This document shows, piece after piece, positions 1 through 7,595 of a stretch of 12,917 nucleotides of DNA. Where the stretch lies: NCBI GenBank assembly GCA_017999075.1, contig JAGOBX010000050.1, positions 1 through 12,917 of the forward strand, written 5' to 3'. Made by a program: the position numbers and the translations under genes. The stretch is from JAGOBX01 sp017999075 [NCBI: Candidatus Babelota bacterium]. GTDB lineage: Bacteria; JAGOBX01. Below the pieces are notes generated by a model, which saw only the letters and a list, made by a program, of their open reading frames with translations, was not told the origin of the DNA and ran no database searches. How positions within the stretch are numbered: the stretch's first letter is position 1; the number at the start of each line of letters is the position of its first letter.

Positions 1-975
1 CCCGCACTGTTCTAAACCCCATCCCAATACTCTCGCATTGCAAAATCCTTCATAACTCATAAAACTCAATTTTCCGCCTACTTTTTCGATTCTGTTTGCA
101 AATTCTAACATTAATCTTGGTTTTTCCGAAGTTTCAATATTCGGCATAACCTGAGTCATAAGCATTCCATCAGCTTCGCTGCCAACTCCTTCGATTATTT
201 TATAAGCGTCGCAAGGAGATATTCCGGCAAGCAAAGTTTTAAACCCGTTTTTTTTTGCAAGATTAAAATAACTCAACGTTGATTTCGCTACAGCCAGTAA
301 TATGACCGCTTCAGGATTACTTTCTTTTATAAGATTAAATTGTTCTTCATCTATTTCACTGCCTCTGTCATAGATGGCTTTTGAATTAAGCTGCAATCCG
401 TATGTTTTCAACCTTGAAATCGCCGCTTTCAAACCTGATAATCCATACGCATCATTTTGGTAAATAATAGAAATCTTCTTTATTTTGAGATTATTAACAA
501 AATAATCTATTAATTTTTCTGTTTCCTGAGGATATGAACCTCTTATATTAAATATATAACGTTCAGGAGGAAGGCGGAAAATATCAGAACCTGTAGCCAA
601 TCCTATTAAAGGAATTTTTTTTGAAACAATAATAGGTTTTGCTATAGAGCCGCAAGGCGTCCCGCTTAATGTGCATAATGCAAACACTTTATCGCTTTCA
701 ATTAAATTTTTTACATGTTCTGCAGTTTTGGCAGGATCATAATCATCATCTTTAACAACTAATTTTATCTTTCTTCCGGCTATTCCGCCATTCTCATTTA
801 CATAATCAAAATAACATTTCATCCCGGCAAGAAAACCGTCTCCTGGCCACGAACTGTTACCGTCAGCATCAAGGCAGGTGCCTATAAGAATTTCTTTGTC
901 AGTTATTCCGTCTTCCGCAAAAATAAAATTTACCCCGGCAAGTAACACTAATAACACATATAAAATTTTTTTCAC
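1..975 (-). CDS. Periplasmic substrate-binding protein, LivK-type (partial, C-terminus off the window)
   Basis: First 325 residues of a branched-chain-amino-acid-type ABC transporter receptor (Peripla_BP_6 class), which would bind a small solute in the periplasm. The signal peptide begins MKKILYVLLVLL and probably ends FIFA|ED after residue 20; no lipobox is visible. Family marks are EILIGT near 28-33, the NENGGIAGRKIK segment near 60-71, and YQNDAYGLSGLK near 172-183. Related proteins here are 371-388 residues, so about 50 residues are missing. The start is GTG at 975-973: an SD GAGGTG (989-984) lies 8 nt upstream and no in-frame ATG is near. It follows the next paralogue (ends at 1014) by 38 bp and is probably cotranscribed with it. 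The ligand cannot be inferred. Confidence 0.88.
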   Translation of the reverse strand, partial: MKKILYVLLVLLAGVNFIFAEDGITDKEILIGTCLDADGNSSWPGDGFLAGMKCYFDYVNENGGIAGRKIKLVVKDDDYDPAKTAEHVKNLIESDKVFALCTLSGTPCGSIAKPIIVSKKIPLIGLATGSDIFRLPPERYIFNIRGSYPQETEKLIDYFVNNLKIKKISIIYQNDAYGLSGLKAAISRLKTYGLQLNSKAIYDRGSEIDEEQFNLIKESNPEAVILLAVAKSTLSYFNLAKKNGFKTLLAGISPCDAYKIIEGVGSEADGMLMTQVMPNIETSEKPRLMLEFANRIEKVGGKLSFMSYEGFCNARVLGWGLEQCG

Positions 976-1013
976 TTTCACTTCACCTCAATAAAATTGA
1001 GACTCCGCGTATT

Positions 1014-2135
1014 TCATTTAACATCAATATATTTTCCATTATTAATTTCCACCATCCATACTTTATTCAAACCGCTATGGTTTTCAGAAGAAAATGAAAT
1101 TTTTTCTCCTATACCTATTTCCATATCCTTGATGTTTTCGATAGCTTTTATTAAATTTACGCGGTTAATGTCTCCTTCAATCTTTTTCAATGCTTCCACA
1201 AAAAATTTTGCATTTAAAAAACCTTCAAACCCCACATAATCAGGATTAGCTTCAGGAAAATATTTCTTTAACAGTTCATTATATTCTTTTGCTGCAGGGT
1301 TAGATAAATCCGAATAAAGCGGTACTGCCTGAGAACATAAAGATCCTTCCAACATATCAGGCATTTTATCTTTAAGAAAATCAGGACCTCCTCCGGTAAT
1401 TACAGCAAATTTTGCTTTTAATCCGCTTTTTTTCCATTCTGTAAGAAATGTTAAATTCGGTTTTATTGTTGAAAGAAGAATAACGCAATCAGGATTTGCA
1501 GCTGATATTTCAGTTATAGCTTCAGCAACTTCAAGCGAATCCCTGAGATTTTTACCTTTTGCGGCAAGTTCCATTCCTTTCTCTTTCAACGCCTTGTTAA
1601 CTCCTTTTAATCCCGATAATCCGTATGCATCATCCTGATAAAAAACAGCGATTTTATTATACTTTTTAAAATCAATCAGTTTTAAAGTTAATGCATATGC
1701 TTCTACTGAATATGCAGGTTTAAATGTAAAAAATGACGGATGAAATTTTGTGTATAAAAATTCTCCTCCTGTATATGCGCCTATTGTAGGAATTTTTGTG
1801 TTATCTATATAAGGTATTGCCTGATTCATTGTCGGCGTGCCTACATAAGCTACAAGCGCAAGCACCTTATCTTCCTCATTTAATTTTTTTGTATAATAAG
1901 CGCAGGTATCAGGATTATAAACGTCGTCATATTGAATCCGTTTAATCTGTTTCCCATTTATTCCGCCATTAGCATTTATTTCATTAATATACGATTGATA
2001 TCCTTTTGAAGTTGACAATCCATAAAATGCAGCAGGTCCTGACTGCATACTTGATGTTCCTATCAGTATAACATCTTCTGCGCAAACTGAAACAGCCATA
2101 AATAAAATCATTGTTAAAATTACTATTTTTTTCAT
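1014..2135 (-). CDS. Periplasmic substrate-binding protein, LivK-type (second of three paralogues)
   Basis: Complete 373-residue receptor of the Peripla_BP_6/leucine-binding-protein class. The signal peptide (MKKIVILTMILFMAVSVCA) probably cleaves after A19. C18 sits in VSVC, which is a poor lipobox because -1 is Val, so a soluble periplasmic protein is more likely than a lipoprotein. Motifs are VILIGTSS (22-29), NANGGINGKQIK (54-65) and YQDDAYGLSGLKG (166-178). The mature N-terminus lacks the G-[IV]-T-D stretch that precedes EILIG in both neighbours, so it starts directly at the first beta strand. The start is ATG at 2135, with AAGGGGG (2147-2141) 5 nt upstream. It lies between two paralogues, and the large sequence divergence suggests different ligands. 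No permease is adjacent. Confidence 0.93.
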   Translation of the reverse strand: MKKIVILTMILFMAVSVCAEDVILIGTSSMQSGPAAFYGLSTSKGYQSYINEINANGGINGKQIKRIQYDDVYNPDTCAYYTKKLNEEDKVLALVAYVGTPTMNQAIPYIDNTKIPTIGAYTGGEFLYTKFHPSFFTFKPAYSVEAYALTLKLIDFKKYNKIAVFYQDDAYGLSGLKGVNKALKEKGMELAAKGKNLRDSLEVAEAITEISAANPDCVILLSTIKPNLTFLTEWKKSGLKAKFAVITGGGPDFLKDKMPDMLEGSLCSQAVPLYSDLSNPAAKEYNELLKKYFPEANPDYVGFEGFLNAKFFVEALKKIEGDINRVNLIKAIENIKDMEIGIGEKISFSSENHSGLNKVWMVEINNGKYIDVK

Positions 2136-2154
2136 AAAAACCCCCTTATTTTTT

Positions 2155-2178
2155 TTATAGATTATTTTTTAATGCCAT
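2155..2178 (-). other. Possible 7-codon leader ORF (MALKNNL)
   Basis: A very short reading frame, ATG to TAA, encoding MALKNNL. It ends 19 bp before the start of the second binding-protein gene. A perfect anti-SD match (GGGAGGTGA at 2203-2195) lies 16 nt before its ATG, which is farther than normal. It may be a leader peptide or chance. No codon-level evidence is possible at this length. Confidence 0.15.
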
Positions 2179-2194
2179 ACTAAATTAAAATGAG

Positions 2195-2203
2195 TCACCT
2201 CCC
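2195..2203 (-). promoter_or_regulatory. Strong Shine-Dalgarno sequence without a normally spaced start
   Basis: GGGAGGTGA on the minus strand matches the 16S rRNA anti-SD better than the SD of almost any real gene in the window. No ATG, GTG or TTG follows at 5-10 nt, and the next ATG is 16 nt away at 2178. It sits about 60 nt upstream of the second binding-protein gene. It may be a relic start, a ribosome standby site or chance. Confidence 0.35.
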
Positions 2204-2386
2204 GTGTTATTTTTTTAAATAATAATTTAATTGATTGAATCTTACTTTTAAAATTCCATTTTTTTAAATCGTATCGCGGCATTACTCAAACAAATCTATA
2301 AAATTATTAAATAATTTTTTTAAAAATTAACTGGGGTTTTATAAAATTAAAATCCCGTTATTCTAAATTTAATATGAAAAAAATGA

Positions 2387-3547
2387 TTATTTCACTTCAT
2401 TGCACATACAAACATACTTACCTTTTTCAATACGAGTAACAAAAACTCTATCGCTGCCCTGATGATCAGAATCACTAAAAGAAATTTTTATTCCTGTGCC
2501 TAACTGCCCCGGCTTTATAGATTCAATGCTTTCAATTAATTTTTCCCTTGTCAATTCTTTTCCGGCGCGTTTTAACCCTTCCACTAAAATCAAAGCATTT
2601 AAATATCCTTCGTAACTTACTGAAGTCGGTTTTTCTTCAGGAAAATATTTTTTTAAATCTTTTAAATACAATTCGTTTACTGCAAAATCTGATAAAGGAG
2701 TATGATACAAAGGAACAACCTGAGTCACAATAACACCATCTCCATCGCTTCCGAGCGTTTCAAGAAATTTATCAGGACCAACAAAACTCACATTATGAAA
2801 ATACGTTTTTAGTCCTTCTTTTTTAGCCAGTTTTATAAATTCAGCGCAAGGAGCGTAAACACCTATCATAATAATTGCTTCTGGCTGAGATTCTTTCAAA
2901 GCACTCAGAGCTTCTTTAACATCTAATGTATTGCGTTCGTACGAAGCTTTGGCGCAAAGAGCCATTTTTTTTTCTTTCAAAGCTTTGATTGTCCCCTGTA
3001 AACCTGCAAGTCCATACGCATCATTCTGATAAAACACAGCGATTTTGCTCAATTTTAATTTATCCACAAAATAATTAATAATTTCAGCGCATTCCATGTT
3101 ATAACTGGCCCGAATGTTTAAAATATATTTCTCTAAAGGATTTCGGAATGTTTCAGCTCCTGTAAAACATCCTATCAGCGGAATTTTATTCTGATTAATC
3201 ATAGGCACTATTATTTTCGTCGTCGGAGTTCCCACATACGAAGTTAAAGCGAATACCTTGTCGTCTTCTATTAATTTTTTAGTATTTTCAGCGCACGGAG
3301 TGGGTTCATAATTGTCATTATAAAAAATTGTTTTTATTTTTCTTCCATTCACTCCGCCTTCTTCATTAATTTTTTTTATATAAGTTTCATACCCTATTTT
3401 GGTTTGAACGCCTAAAAATTTTGCCGGACCTTCCAATACCAGAGAAGAACCTATTAAAATTTCATTATCTGTTACTCCAACCTCTGCAAAAATAATCTGA
3501 GGTATTAATATAATCACAGTAATAATTGTATAAATAATATTTCTCAT
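2387..3547 (-). CDS. Periplasmic substrate-binding protein, LivK-type (third of three paralogues, first transcribed)
   Basis: Complete receptor of 386 residues from ATG at 3547. A TTG two codons upstream (3553) could give 388. I prefer the ATG because the SD AAGGAG (3563-3558) is 10 nt from it but only 4 nt from the TTG. The signal peptide begins MRNIIYTIITVIILIP and ends IFA|EV, with no lipobox. Numbered from the TTG, it has VTDNEILIGSS (27-37), NEEGGVNGRKIK (63-74) and YQNDAYGLAGLQG (175-187). It shares overall architecture and many identical short blocks with its two neighbours, so the three genes arose by tandem duplication. A 251-bp AT-rich gap separates it from the next paralogue, so that gene may have its own promoter. 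The ligand is unknown; amino acids are typical for the family. Confidence 0.92.
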   Translation of the reverse strand: MRNIIYTIITVIILIPQIIFAEVGVTDNEILIGSSLVLEGPAKFLGVQTKIGYETYIKKINEEGGVNGRKIKTIFYNDNYEPTPCAENTKKLIEDDKVFALTSYVGTPTTKIIVPMINQNKIPLIGCFTGAETFRNPLEKYILNIRASYNMECAEIINYFVDKLKLSKIAVFYQNDAYGLAGLQGTIKALKEKKMALCAKASYERNTLDVKEALSALKESQPEAIIMIGVYAPCAEFIKLAKKEGLKTYFHNVSFVGPDKFLETLGSDGDGVIVTQVVPLYHTPLSDFAVNELYLKDLKKYFPEEKPTSVSYEGYLNALILVEGLKRAGKELTREKLIESIESIKPGQLGTGIKISFSDSDHQGSDRVFVTRIEKGKYVCMCNEVK

Positions 3548-3571
3548 TTTCAATTTTCTCCTTAATTAGAT

Positions 3572-3600
3572 CTGATAAATAAAATCAATAAACTTTTCAA
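3572..3600 (-). promoter_or_regulatory. Possible sigma70-type promoter before the first binding-protein gene
   Basis: On the minus strand, TTGAAA (3600-3595) is followed after 17 nt by TATCAG (3577-3572), placing a start about 18 nt before the ORF. The -10 is weak (4 of 6) and AT-rich DNA gives such matches easily. The gene could instead be read through from the small membrane protein gene 61 bp upstream. Confidence 0.3.
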
Positions 3601-3607
3601 AAAATAA

Positions 3608-3904
3608 TCAAGGATGGCCGCGAGGAATATTTAAATATTCAAACCTCGATTCGTTAAATAAAAATATAACAAATAAAATAATATTCCATGTAATAATTGG
3701 ATTTATACATATTCTAATAATTTCGTTTAATATTATTATTTCTTTTTCTTCACAATAATACAATTGCAGATTTTTACATATTGAAGGAGTTTTAGGAAAA
3801 CCGTATTTCATTACATTATATGTCGTAATTACAGTACGCCTCGCTATGAATAAAATTATTATAGCATATAAAAGCAATAAATATTTTCTGTTTTTTTTAA
3901 TCAC
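3608..3904 (-). CDS. Small two-segment membrane protein, unknown family
   Basis: 98-residue ORF from a GTG start. I do not recognise a family. A basic N-terminus (MIKKNRK) leads into a hydrophobic helix at about residues 8-21, bounded by RR at 22-23. A middle region of about 45 residues contains three cysteines (43, 51, 66), and a second hydrophobic helix spans about 69-83. The positive-inside rule puts the N-terminus in the cytoplasm, but RR after helix 1 blurs this. No good SD precedes the GTG, which lowers confidence, although amino-acid and codon composition look coding. It lies on the same strand as the binding-protein genes and 60 bp before the first. Its last codons (NIPRGHP) form a locally GC-rich patch with an inverted repeat. 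Confidence 0.5.
   Translation of the reverse strand: MIKKNRKYLLLLYAIIILFIARRTVITTYNVMKYGFPKTPSICKNLQLYYCEEKEIIILNEIIRICINPIITWNIILFVIFLFNESRFEYLNIPRGHP
3621..3648. repeat. Inverted repeat with a 16-bp perfect palindrome inside the end of the 98-residue ORF
   Basis: GAATATTTAAATATTC (3625-3640) is a perfect palindrome, and CGAGG (3621-3625) and CCTCG (3644-3648) flank it as outer arms with a 3-nt asymmetry. On the minus strand this can fold as a bulged hairpin, followed about 15 nt later by ATTATTTTTT. It could act as a weak terminator or attenuator ahead of the binding-protein genes, but the T-run is too far for a classical terminator. Confidence 0.5.
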
Positions 3905-3958
3905 TTTAATAAAATATTTTGAGTTAATTTATAAATAATCAAGACAATATATTTCGTT

Positions 3959-3986
3959 ACTATATTAGTATTGAAAAAAAAATCAA
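3959..3986 (-). promoter_or_regulatory. Possible sigma70-type promoter for the 98-residue ORF
   Basis: TTGATT (3986-3981), a 16-nt spacer, then TATAGT (3964-3959) on the minus strand. Transcription would start near 3952, about 48 nt before the GTG start. It overlaps the TTGAAAAA/TTTTTCAA inverted repeat, which could act as an operator. The motif match is moderate and the background AT-rich. Confidence 0.35.
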
Positions 3987-4229
3987 TATATTTTTCAAGT
4001 ATAATTATACATACAAACTAACAGTGCTTTTTTTTAATTGAAATCAATGTATACATTAATAACTATACATATTATTTATCGGTAATTTGTATTGCTGTTT
4101 TTCCAAATTATTTTTTTTGATTTTTCATATTGAAATTTTTATGAATGGAGTATTCTGCGCAGTCTATTCAATTTTTTAATATCTTAACTATTGCAATAAT
4201 CCTTATGATTATTTTTCAATGTTCTTGAT

Positions 4230-4248
4230 ATGATTTATTATAAATCAT
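4230..4248. repeat. Perfect inverted repeat 12 nt after the kdpE stop
   Basis: ATGATTTA and TAAATCAT form 8-bp arms around a 3-nt centre. The position suits a transcript end for kdpE, but the stem has one G-C pair per arm and no U-run follows on the minus strand, so it is at best a weak or factor-assisted terminator or a 3'-end stabilising hairpin. Confidence 0.45.
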
Positions 4249-4259
4249 GTTTTGATATT

Positions 4260-4943
4260 TTATAATAATCTGTAACCTACACCCTGTTCAGTTATTAAAA
4301 GTTTAGGTGAACTCGGTTTTACCTCAATTTTACGGCGTAATTGTAAAATATAAATTCTTAGATATTGAGTTTCCTCAATAAAATTTTCACCCCACAATTC
4401 TTTCATTATCTGCGTCTGAGTTATTACTTTCCCTGCGTTGCGCGCCAGAAGAGTTAATAAGGAATATTCGGTAGGGGTCAATTTAATCTCTCTGTTTTCA
4501 ATAGTAACAATCCGTTTGTCAAAATCAATTTGAATAGGGCCTGATTTAAAAACCGGTTCTGTTCCTGCAGACTTTGAGTTATGACGCAATGCTACTCGTA
4601 TTCTAGCCTGAAGCTCATTCATTGAAAATGGTTTTGTGAGATAATCGTCCGAACCAGCGTCAAGAAGATCAACTTTTTCCTGTTCTTCATCGCATACGGT
4701 TAAAATTATAATTGGAACAGATGACCATTCTCGTATAATTTTCAATACTTCAATTCCGTTAATATCAGGCAATCCAAGATCAAGAATAATCAAATCCGGT
4801 CTGAATGCTTTAGCGGCTTTAATTCCTTCTTGCCCGCAGTCCGCCTCCTTAACATTATATCCATAAGCTTCCAGAGAAACTCTTAAAAATCTGCGTATTT
4901 GTATTTCGTCGTCAATTACAAGAATCAAAGCTCCTTGCTTCAT
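4260..4943 (-). CDS. kdpE: KdpE-type response regulator (OmpR/PhoB family)
   Basis: 227 residues, the normal KdpE length. The receiver domain (about 5-120) has the acidic pair D11-D12, phospho-acceptor D55 in LIILDLGLPD, T82 and K104 in YLTKPF, so it should be phosphorylated normally. A C-terminal winged helix (about 128-227) with LTPTEYSLLTLLARNAGKV and the final GVGYRLL is typical of the OmpR/PhoB class. Its ATG overlaps the kdpD stop (ATGA at 4943-4940), giving translational coupling, and GGAGG (4954-4950) lies 6 nt upstream. It is assigned to KdpE rather than another OmpR-type regulator because it is fused into the kdpD transcript. The usual target kdpFABC is not in the window; the nearby ktr operon or the flanking intergenic regions are candidate targets. 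Confidence 0.95.
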   Translation of the reverse strand: MKQGALILVIDDEIQIRRFLRVSLEAYGYNVKEADCGQEGIKAAKAFRPDLIILDLGLPDINGIEVLKIIREWSSVPIIILTVCDEEQEKVDLLDAGSDDYLTKPFSMNELQARIRVALRHNSKSAGTEPVFKSGPIQIDFDKRIVTIENREIKLTPTEYSLLTLLARNAGKVITQTQIMKELWGENFIEETQYLRIYILQLRRKIEVKPSSPKLLITEQGVGYRLL

Positions 4944-7567
4944 ATTTTGCCTCCGGTAAAAGGTATAATAATTTTAAATTCTGCTCCGCATCCAGTTTTA
5001 CTTTCAGCTGTAATTATTCCATTATGCATCTCAATTATTTCTTTACATATAGTTAATCCTAATCCCAATCCTCCGGTTTTATCAGGTTGTTCTCTATAAA
5101 ATTTATTAAATATTTTTTCCGGATTTTTAAGACCGCGGCCGTCATCAGAAATAATAATATTTATATTTTGTTTTTCGTCAAAAACGGAAATTTTAATTGT
5201 TATCCCGCAATCATTATAATATACAGCATTAATTAAAATATTCGAAATAACCTGTTCAAATAAATTGAAGTCAATTTTAATTAAAGGCATATTGTCAGAA
5301 AATTCAGTAACAACCGTATATCCTTTTAATTCTGATTCATGTTTAATTAAAACAGAATTTATCAGATCAACTATATCGTATTCTTTTAAATGCAGCGATA
5401 AGTTTCCTGATTCAAGTCTGGCCATATTCAATAAATTTCCTACTACACGGTTCAATCTCACTACAGATTCGCGAATATCAGTTATTAACATATTTCTGCT
5501 TTCATAATTATGTAAAATAGCTTCGTCTATCAATCCGTTTACACACAAACTTAAAGATGTCAACGGAGTTCTCAATTCATGAGAAATTGATTTTAAAATA
5601 ATCGAAAAAAGTTTTTGCGATTCATTTTCAACTGCATTTTTCTTTGATTTTTCAATAGTAAAAATTCTGTCCGCTATACCGCTAATCATTATCGCAAAAG
5701 TCTGAATCAAATTTTCTTTTTCAAATGAAAGCGATTCTTCATTGGTAAATTTAAATTTAATGACGCCGCTTTCATTATTAACGCATACAATCGGATAATA
5801 ATAATAATCGTTTTTAAAAAAAGTATTTGTAAATCTGCCTGCAGGTTTTTTATTTGTCTTCACCCATTCGATTATCGCTTTATCCGCATCATTTGCATTT
5901 TTAGAATCAAAAATAAGTTCTGTTTCCGATTTGAAAATTTTAGATAAAAAATCTTCGGATATAATTTTTAAATCACTAATTGAAATTATATTATTCAATA
6001 ATTTTGATAATTCAAAAACTTCAGACAGAGTTCTTTCCCGTTTATACAAAAAAGATTCTTTCAACCTAATTTTTGCCGATAAATTTACAGTAATAAAGGC
6101 AACTATAAAAAACAGAACAAACATAAATATATCTTCTATTTTATCAATATAAAATGTAAATCTCGGAGGAATAAAAAAATAATTCCAGATTGTAGCAGTT
6201 AGCGCAGCCGTCAATAACGCGCACATTTTTGTAGTAAAAAGACTTATAAAAATTACATATGTCAAAAATATTAGAGAAGCTGCCCAGTAATTAATTAATT
6301 TTAAAATCATCAAATTAAATAAAGTGATCCCTGCAAGAGAAATGCATGCTGTGATTATTTCAAAAAGGTTAACGCCGGGTTTAATTTTAAAGTTTAAGAA
6401 ATTAACTTTTGCTTTATTGAAAGCTCCAGGTTCAGAAACCGCATATACATCAATATCTCCGCTTTGTTTAATTATCCTTTCCGGTATCGAACCTTTAAAT
6501 ATATCTTTAAAACTTTTAAATAGAGGCTTGCCTGTAATAATCTGCGTTGCTTTTTTCTGACGAGCTATCCGTATTATTCCAGAAACAATATCTTCATCGG
6601 AAGTAATAACAACTTCTGCTCCGAGTTCACGGGCAAGTTTAATATTTTTTTCCAGATTTTTTTGTTGTTCATCTGTAAGAAAAGTTCCTGTATCAATATT
6701 AACTGCATACCATTCCGCCTTTAAATTAAAAGCAATCCTTTTTGTCCAGCGTATAATATATTCAGAATATGGGCTTGCGCTTATAGCTGAAATCAATTTT
6801 TCATTTGTTTTCCATAATGTATTAATATTTTTTGATTTTAAATAATTATTCAGTTCTGCGTCTACAAGTTTCGCCGTAACCTGCAAAGCAATTTCACGCA
6901 AAGCAGTCAGATAACTTTTTTGAAAAAAATTATTAAGCTCAATTGACGCTTTTTCCAAACTGTATATTTTACCGTCTTTAAGTCGTTTCCTAAGATCCTC
7001 AGGGGCCAAATCAATAAGTTCGATTTTATTTGCCTGTTCAAGAATAGAATCAGGCACTGTTTCGTGAATTTTTATTCCTGTGATTTGTTCTACGGTTGAA
7101 GCTCTGCTTTCAAGATTCTGAACATTAAGCGTTGTCCAGACGTCAATTCCTGATTCCAGCAATTCCAAAATATCCTGATATCGTTTTTTATTTCTGCATC
7201 CACGCACATTAGTATGAGCAAGTTCGTCAATTAAAACTATTTCAGGTTTTCTTTTTAGTATAGCGTCAATATCTGTATCTTCGAGAATAATGCTGTGATA
7301 ATGAAAAACTGCACGCGGAATTATTTCCAAACCTTCAAGCAATTTTTCAGTTTCAATTCGTTGGCGGGGTTCAATATAACCAATAACTATATCTTTCCCT
7401 TCATTTTTTTCAGATTTAGCCGATTCCAGCATTTGATATGTTTTACCTACTCCTGCTGCCATTCCGAAAAAAATCCGTAGTTTTCCCTGGTCCTTATTTG
7501 TGTTTTTGGTTTCCATTGAATTCAACAAAATATCAGGATTATGTCCATAGTTATCAATGTTGTCCAT
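4940..7567 (-). CDS. kdpD: KdpD-type potassium/turgor sensor histidine kinase
   Basis: 875 residues, near the 894 of E. coli KdpD, with the complete domain order. The N-terminal KdpD ATP-binding domain has Walker A GMAAGVGKT (35-43) and VLIDELAHTN (111-120). A universal-stress-protein domain follows at about 252-378. Four membrane helices lie at about 403-500, and the basic stretch expected after the last is present (RLKESFLYKRER). A GAF-like linker spans about 510-640. The HisKA domain has H663 in ISHELRTPLTSL, and the HATPase domain has the N box NILINAVYYN (776-785), DDGRG (808-812) and GGLGLGLTIC (832-841). All catalytic residues are intact. It should autophosphorylate under K+ limitation or turgor loss and signal to KdpE. 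The ATG at 7567 lacks an SD, and M18 lacks one too, so the exact start is uncertain. Confidence 0.96.
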   Translation of the reverse strand: MDNIDNYGHNPDILLNSMETKNTNKDQGKLRIFFGMAAGVGKTYQMLESAKSEKNEGKDIVIGYIEPRQRIETEKLLEGLEIIPRAVFHYHSIILEDTDIDAILKRKPEIVLIDELAHTNVRGCRNKKRYQDILELLESGIDVWTTLNVQNLESRASTVEQITGIKIHETVPDSILEQANKIELIDLAPEDLRKRLKDGKIYSLEKASIELNNFFQKSYLTALREIALQVTAKLVDAELNNYLKSKNINTLWKTNEKLISAISASPYSEYIIRWTKRIAFNLKAEWYAVNIDTGTFLTDEQQKNLEKNIKLARELGAEVVITSDEDIVSGIIRIARQKKATQIITGKPLFKSFKDIFKGSIPERIIKQSGDIDVYAVSEPGAFNKAKVNFLNFKIKPGVNLFEIITACISLAGITLFNLMILKLINYWAASLIFLTYVIFISLFTTKMCALLTAALTATIWNYFFIPPRFTFYIDKIEDIFMFVLFFIVAFITVNLSAKIRLKESFLYKRERTLSEVFELSKLLNNIISISDLKIISEDFLSKIFKSETELIFDSKNANDADKAIIEWVKTNKKPAGRFTNTFFKNDYYYYPIVCVNNESGVIKFKFTNEESLSFEKENLIQTFAIMISGIADRIFTIEKSKKNAVENESQKLFSIILKSISHELRTPLTSLSLCVNGLIDEAILHNYESRNMLITDIRESVVRLNRVVGNLLNMARLESGNLSLHLKEYDIVDLINSVLIKHESELKGYTVVTEFSDNMPLIKIDFNLFEQVISNILINAVYYNDCGITIKISVFDEKQNINIIISDDGRGLKNPEKIFNKFYREQPDKTGGLGLGLTICKEIIEMHNGIITAESKTGCGAEFKIIIPFTGGKI

Positions 7568-7595
7568 ACAAATTAATTATTAAATAAATTTAATT

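Larger units (their letters stand above)
3905..4259. other. 355-bp non-coding region between kdpE and the 98-residue ORF
   Basis: No credible gene is seen on either strand. The region is extremely AT-rich and holds several symmetric elements: an 8-bp inverted repeat TTGAAAAA (3971-3978) / TTTTTCAA (3991-3998), a 12-bp palindrome GTATAATTATAC (3999-4010), a 12-bp palindrome AATGTATACATT (4046-4057), CTGCGCAG (4155-4162), and a hairpin at 4230-4248. TATACAT occurs three times (4006, 4050, 4064). It lies downstream of kdpE and upstream of the small membrane protein gene. It may hold regulatory sites, but base composition alone makes AT palindromes common. Confidence 0.6.

Noticed and set aside
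997-1239. 80-codon plus-strand frame antisense to the second receptor gene
   Set aside because: Lies almost wholly on the complement of a well-supported gene, begins with TTG, and its translation has no recognisable domain.
2076-2135. Lipoprotein signal in the second receptor
   Set aside because: C18 is preceded by V-S-V rather than a lipobox; SVCA|ED fits signal peptidase I better.
2300-2318. Inverted repeat AAAATTATT/AATAATTTT
   Set aside because: Nine-base arms but no G-C pair and a one-base centre; expected by chance in such AT-rich DNA and no terminator-like U-run follows.
2332-2356. GGG...CCC hairpin after the first-transcribed receptor gene
   Set aside because: The stem is short and bulged, and the following sequence is not a clean U-run, so I do not call a terminator.
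4899-6560. Several 66-80-codon plus-strand frames opposite kdpE/kdpD
   Set aside because: All are complements of strongly conserved kdpD/kdpE coding sequence and lack ribosome sites or recognisable products.
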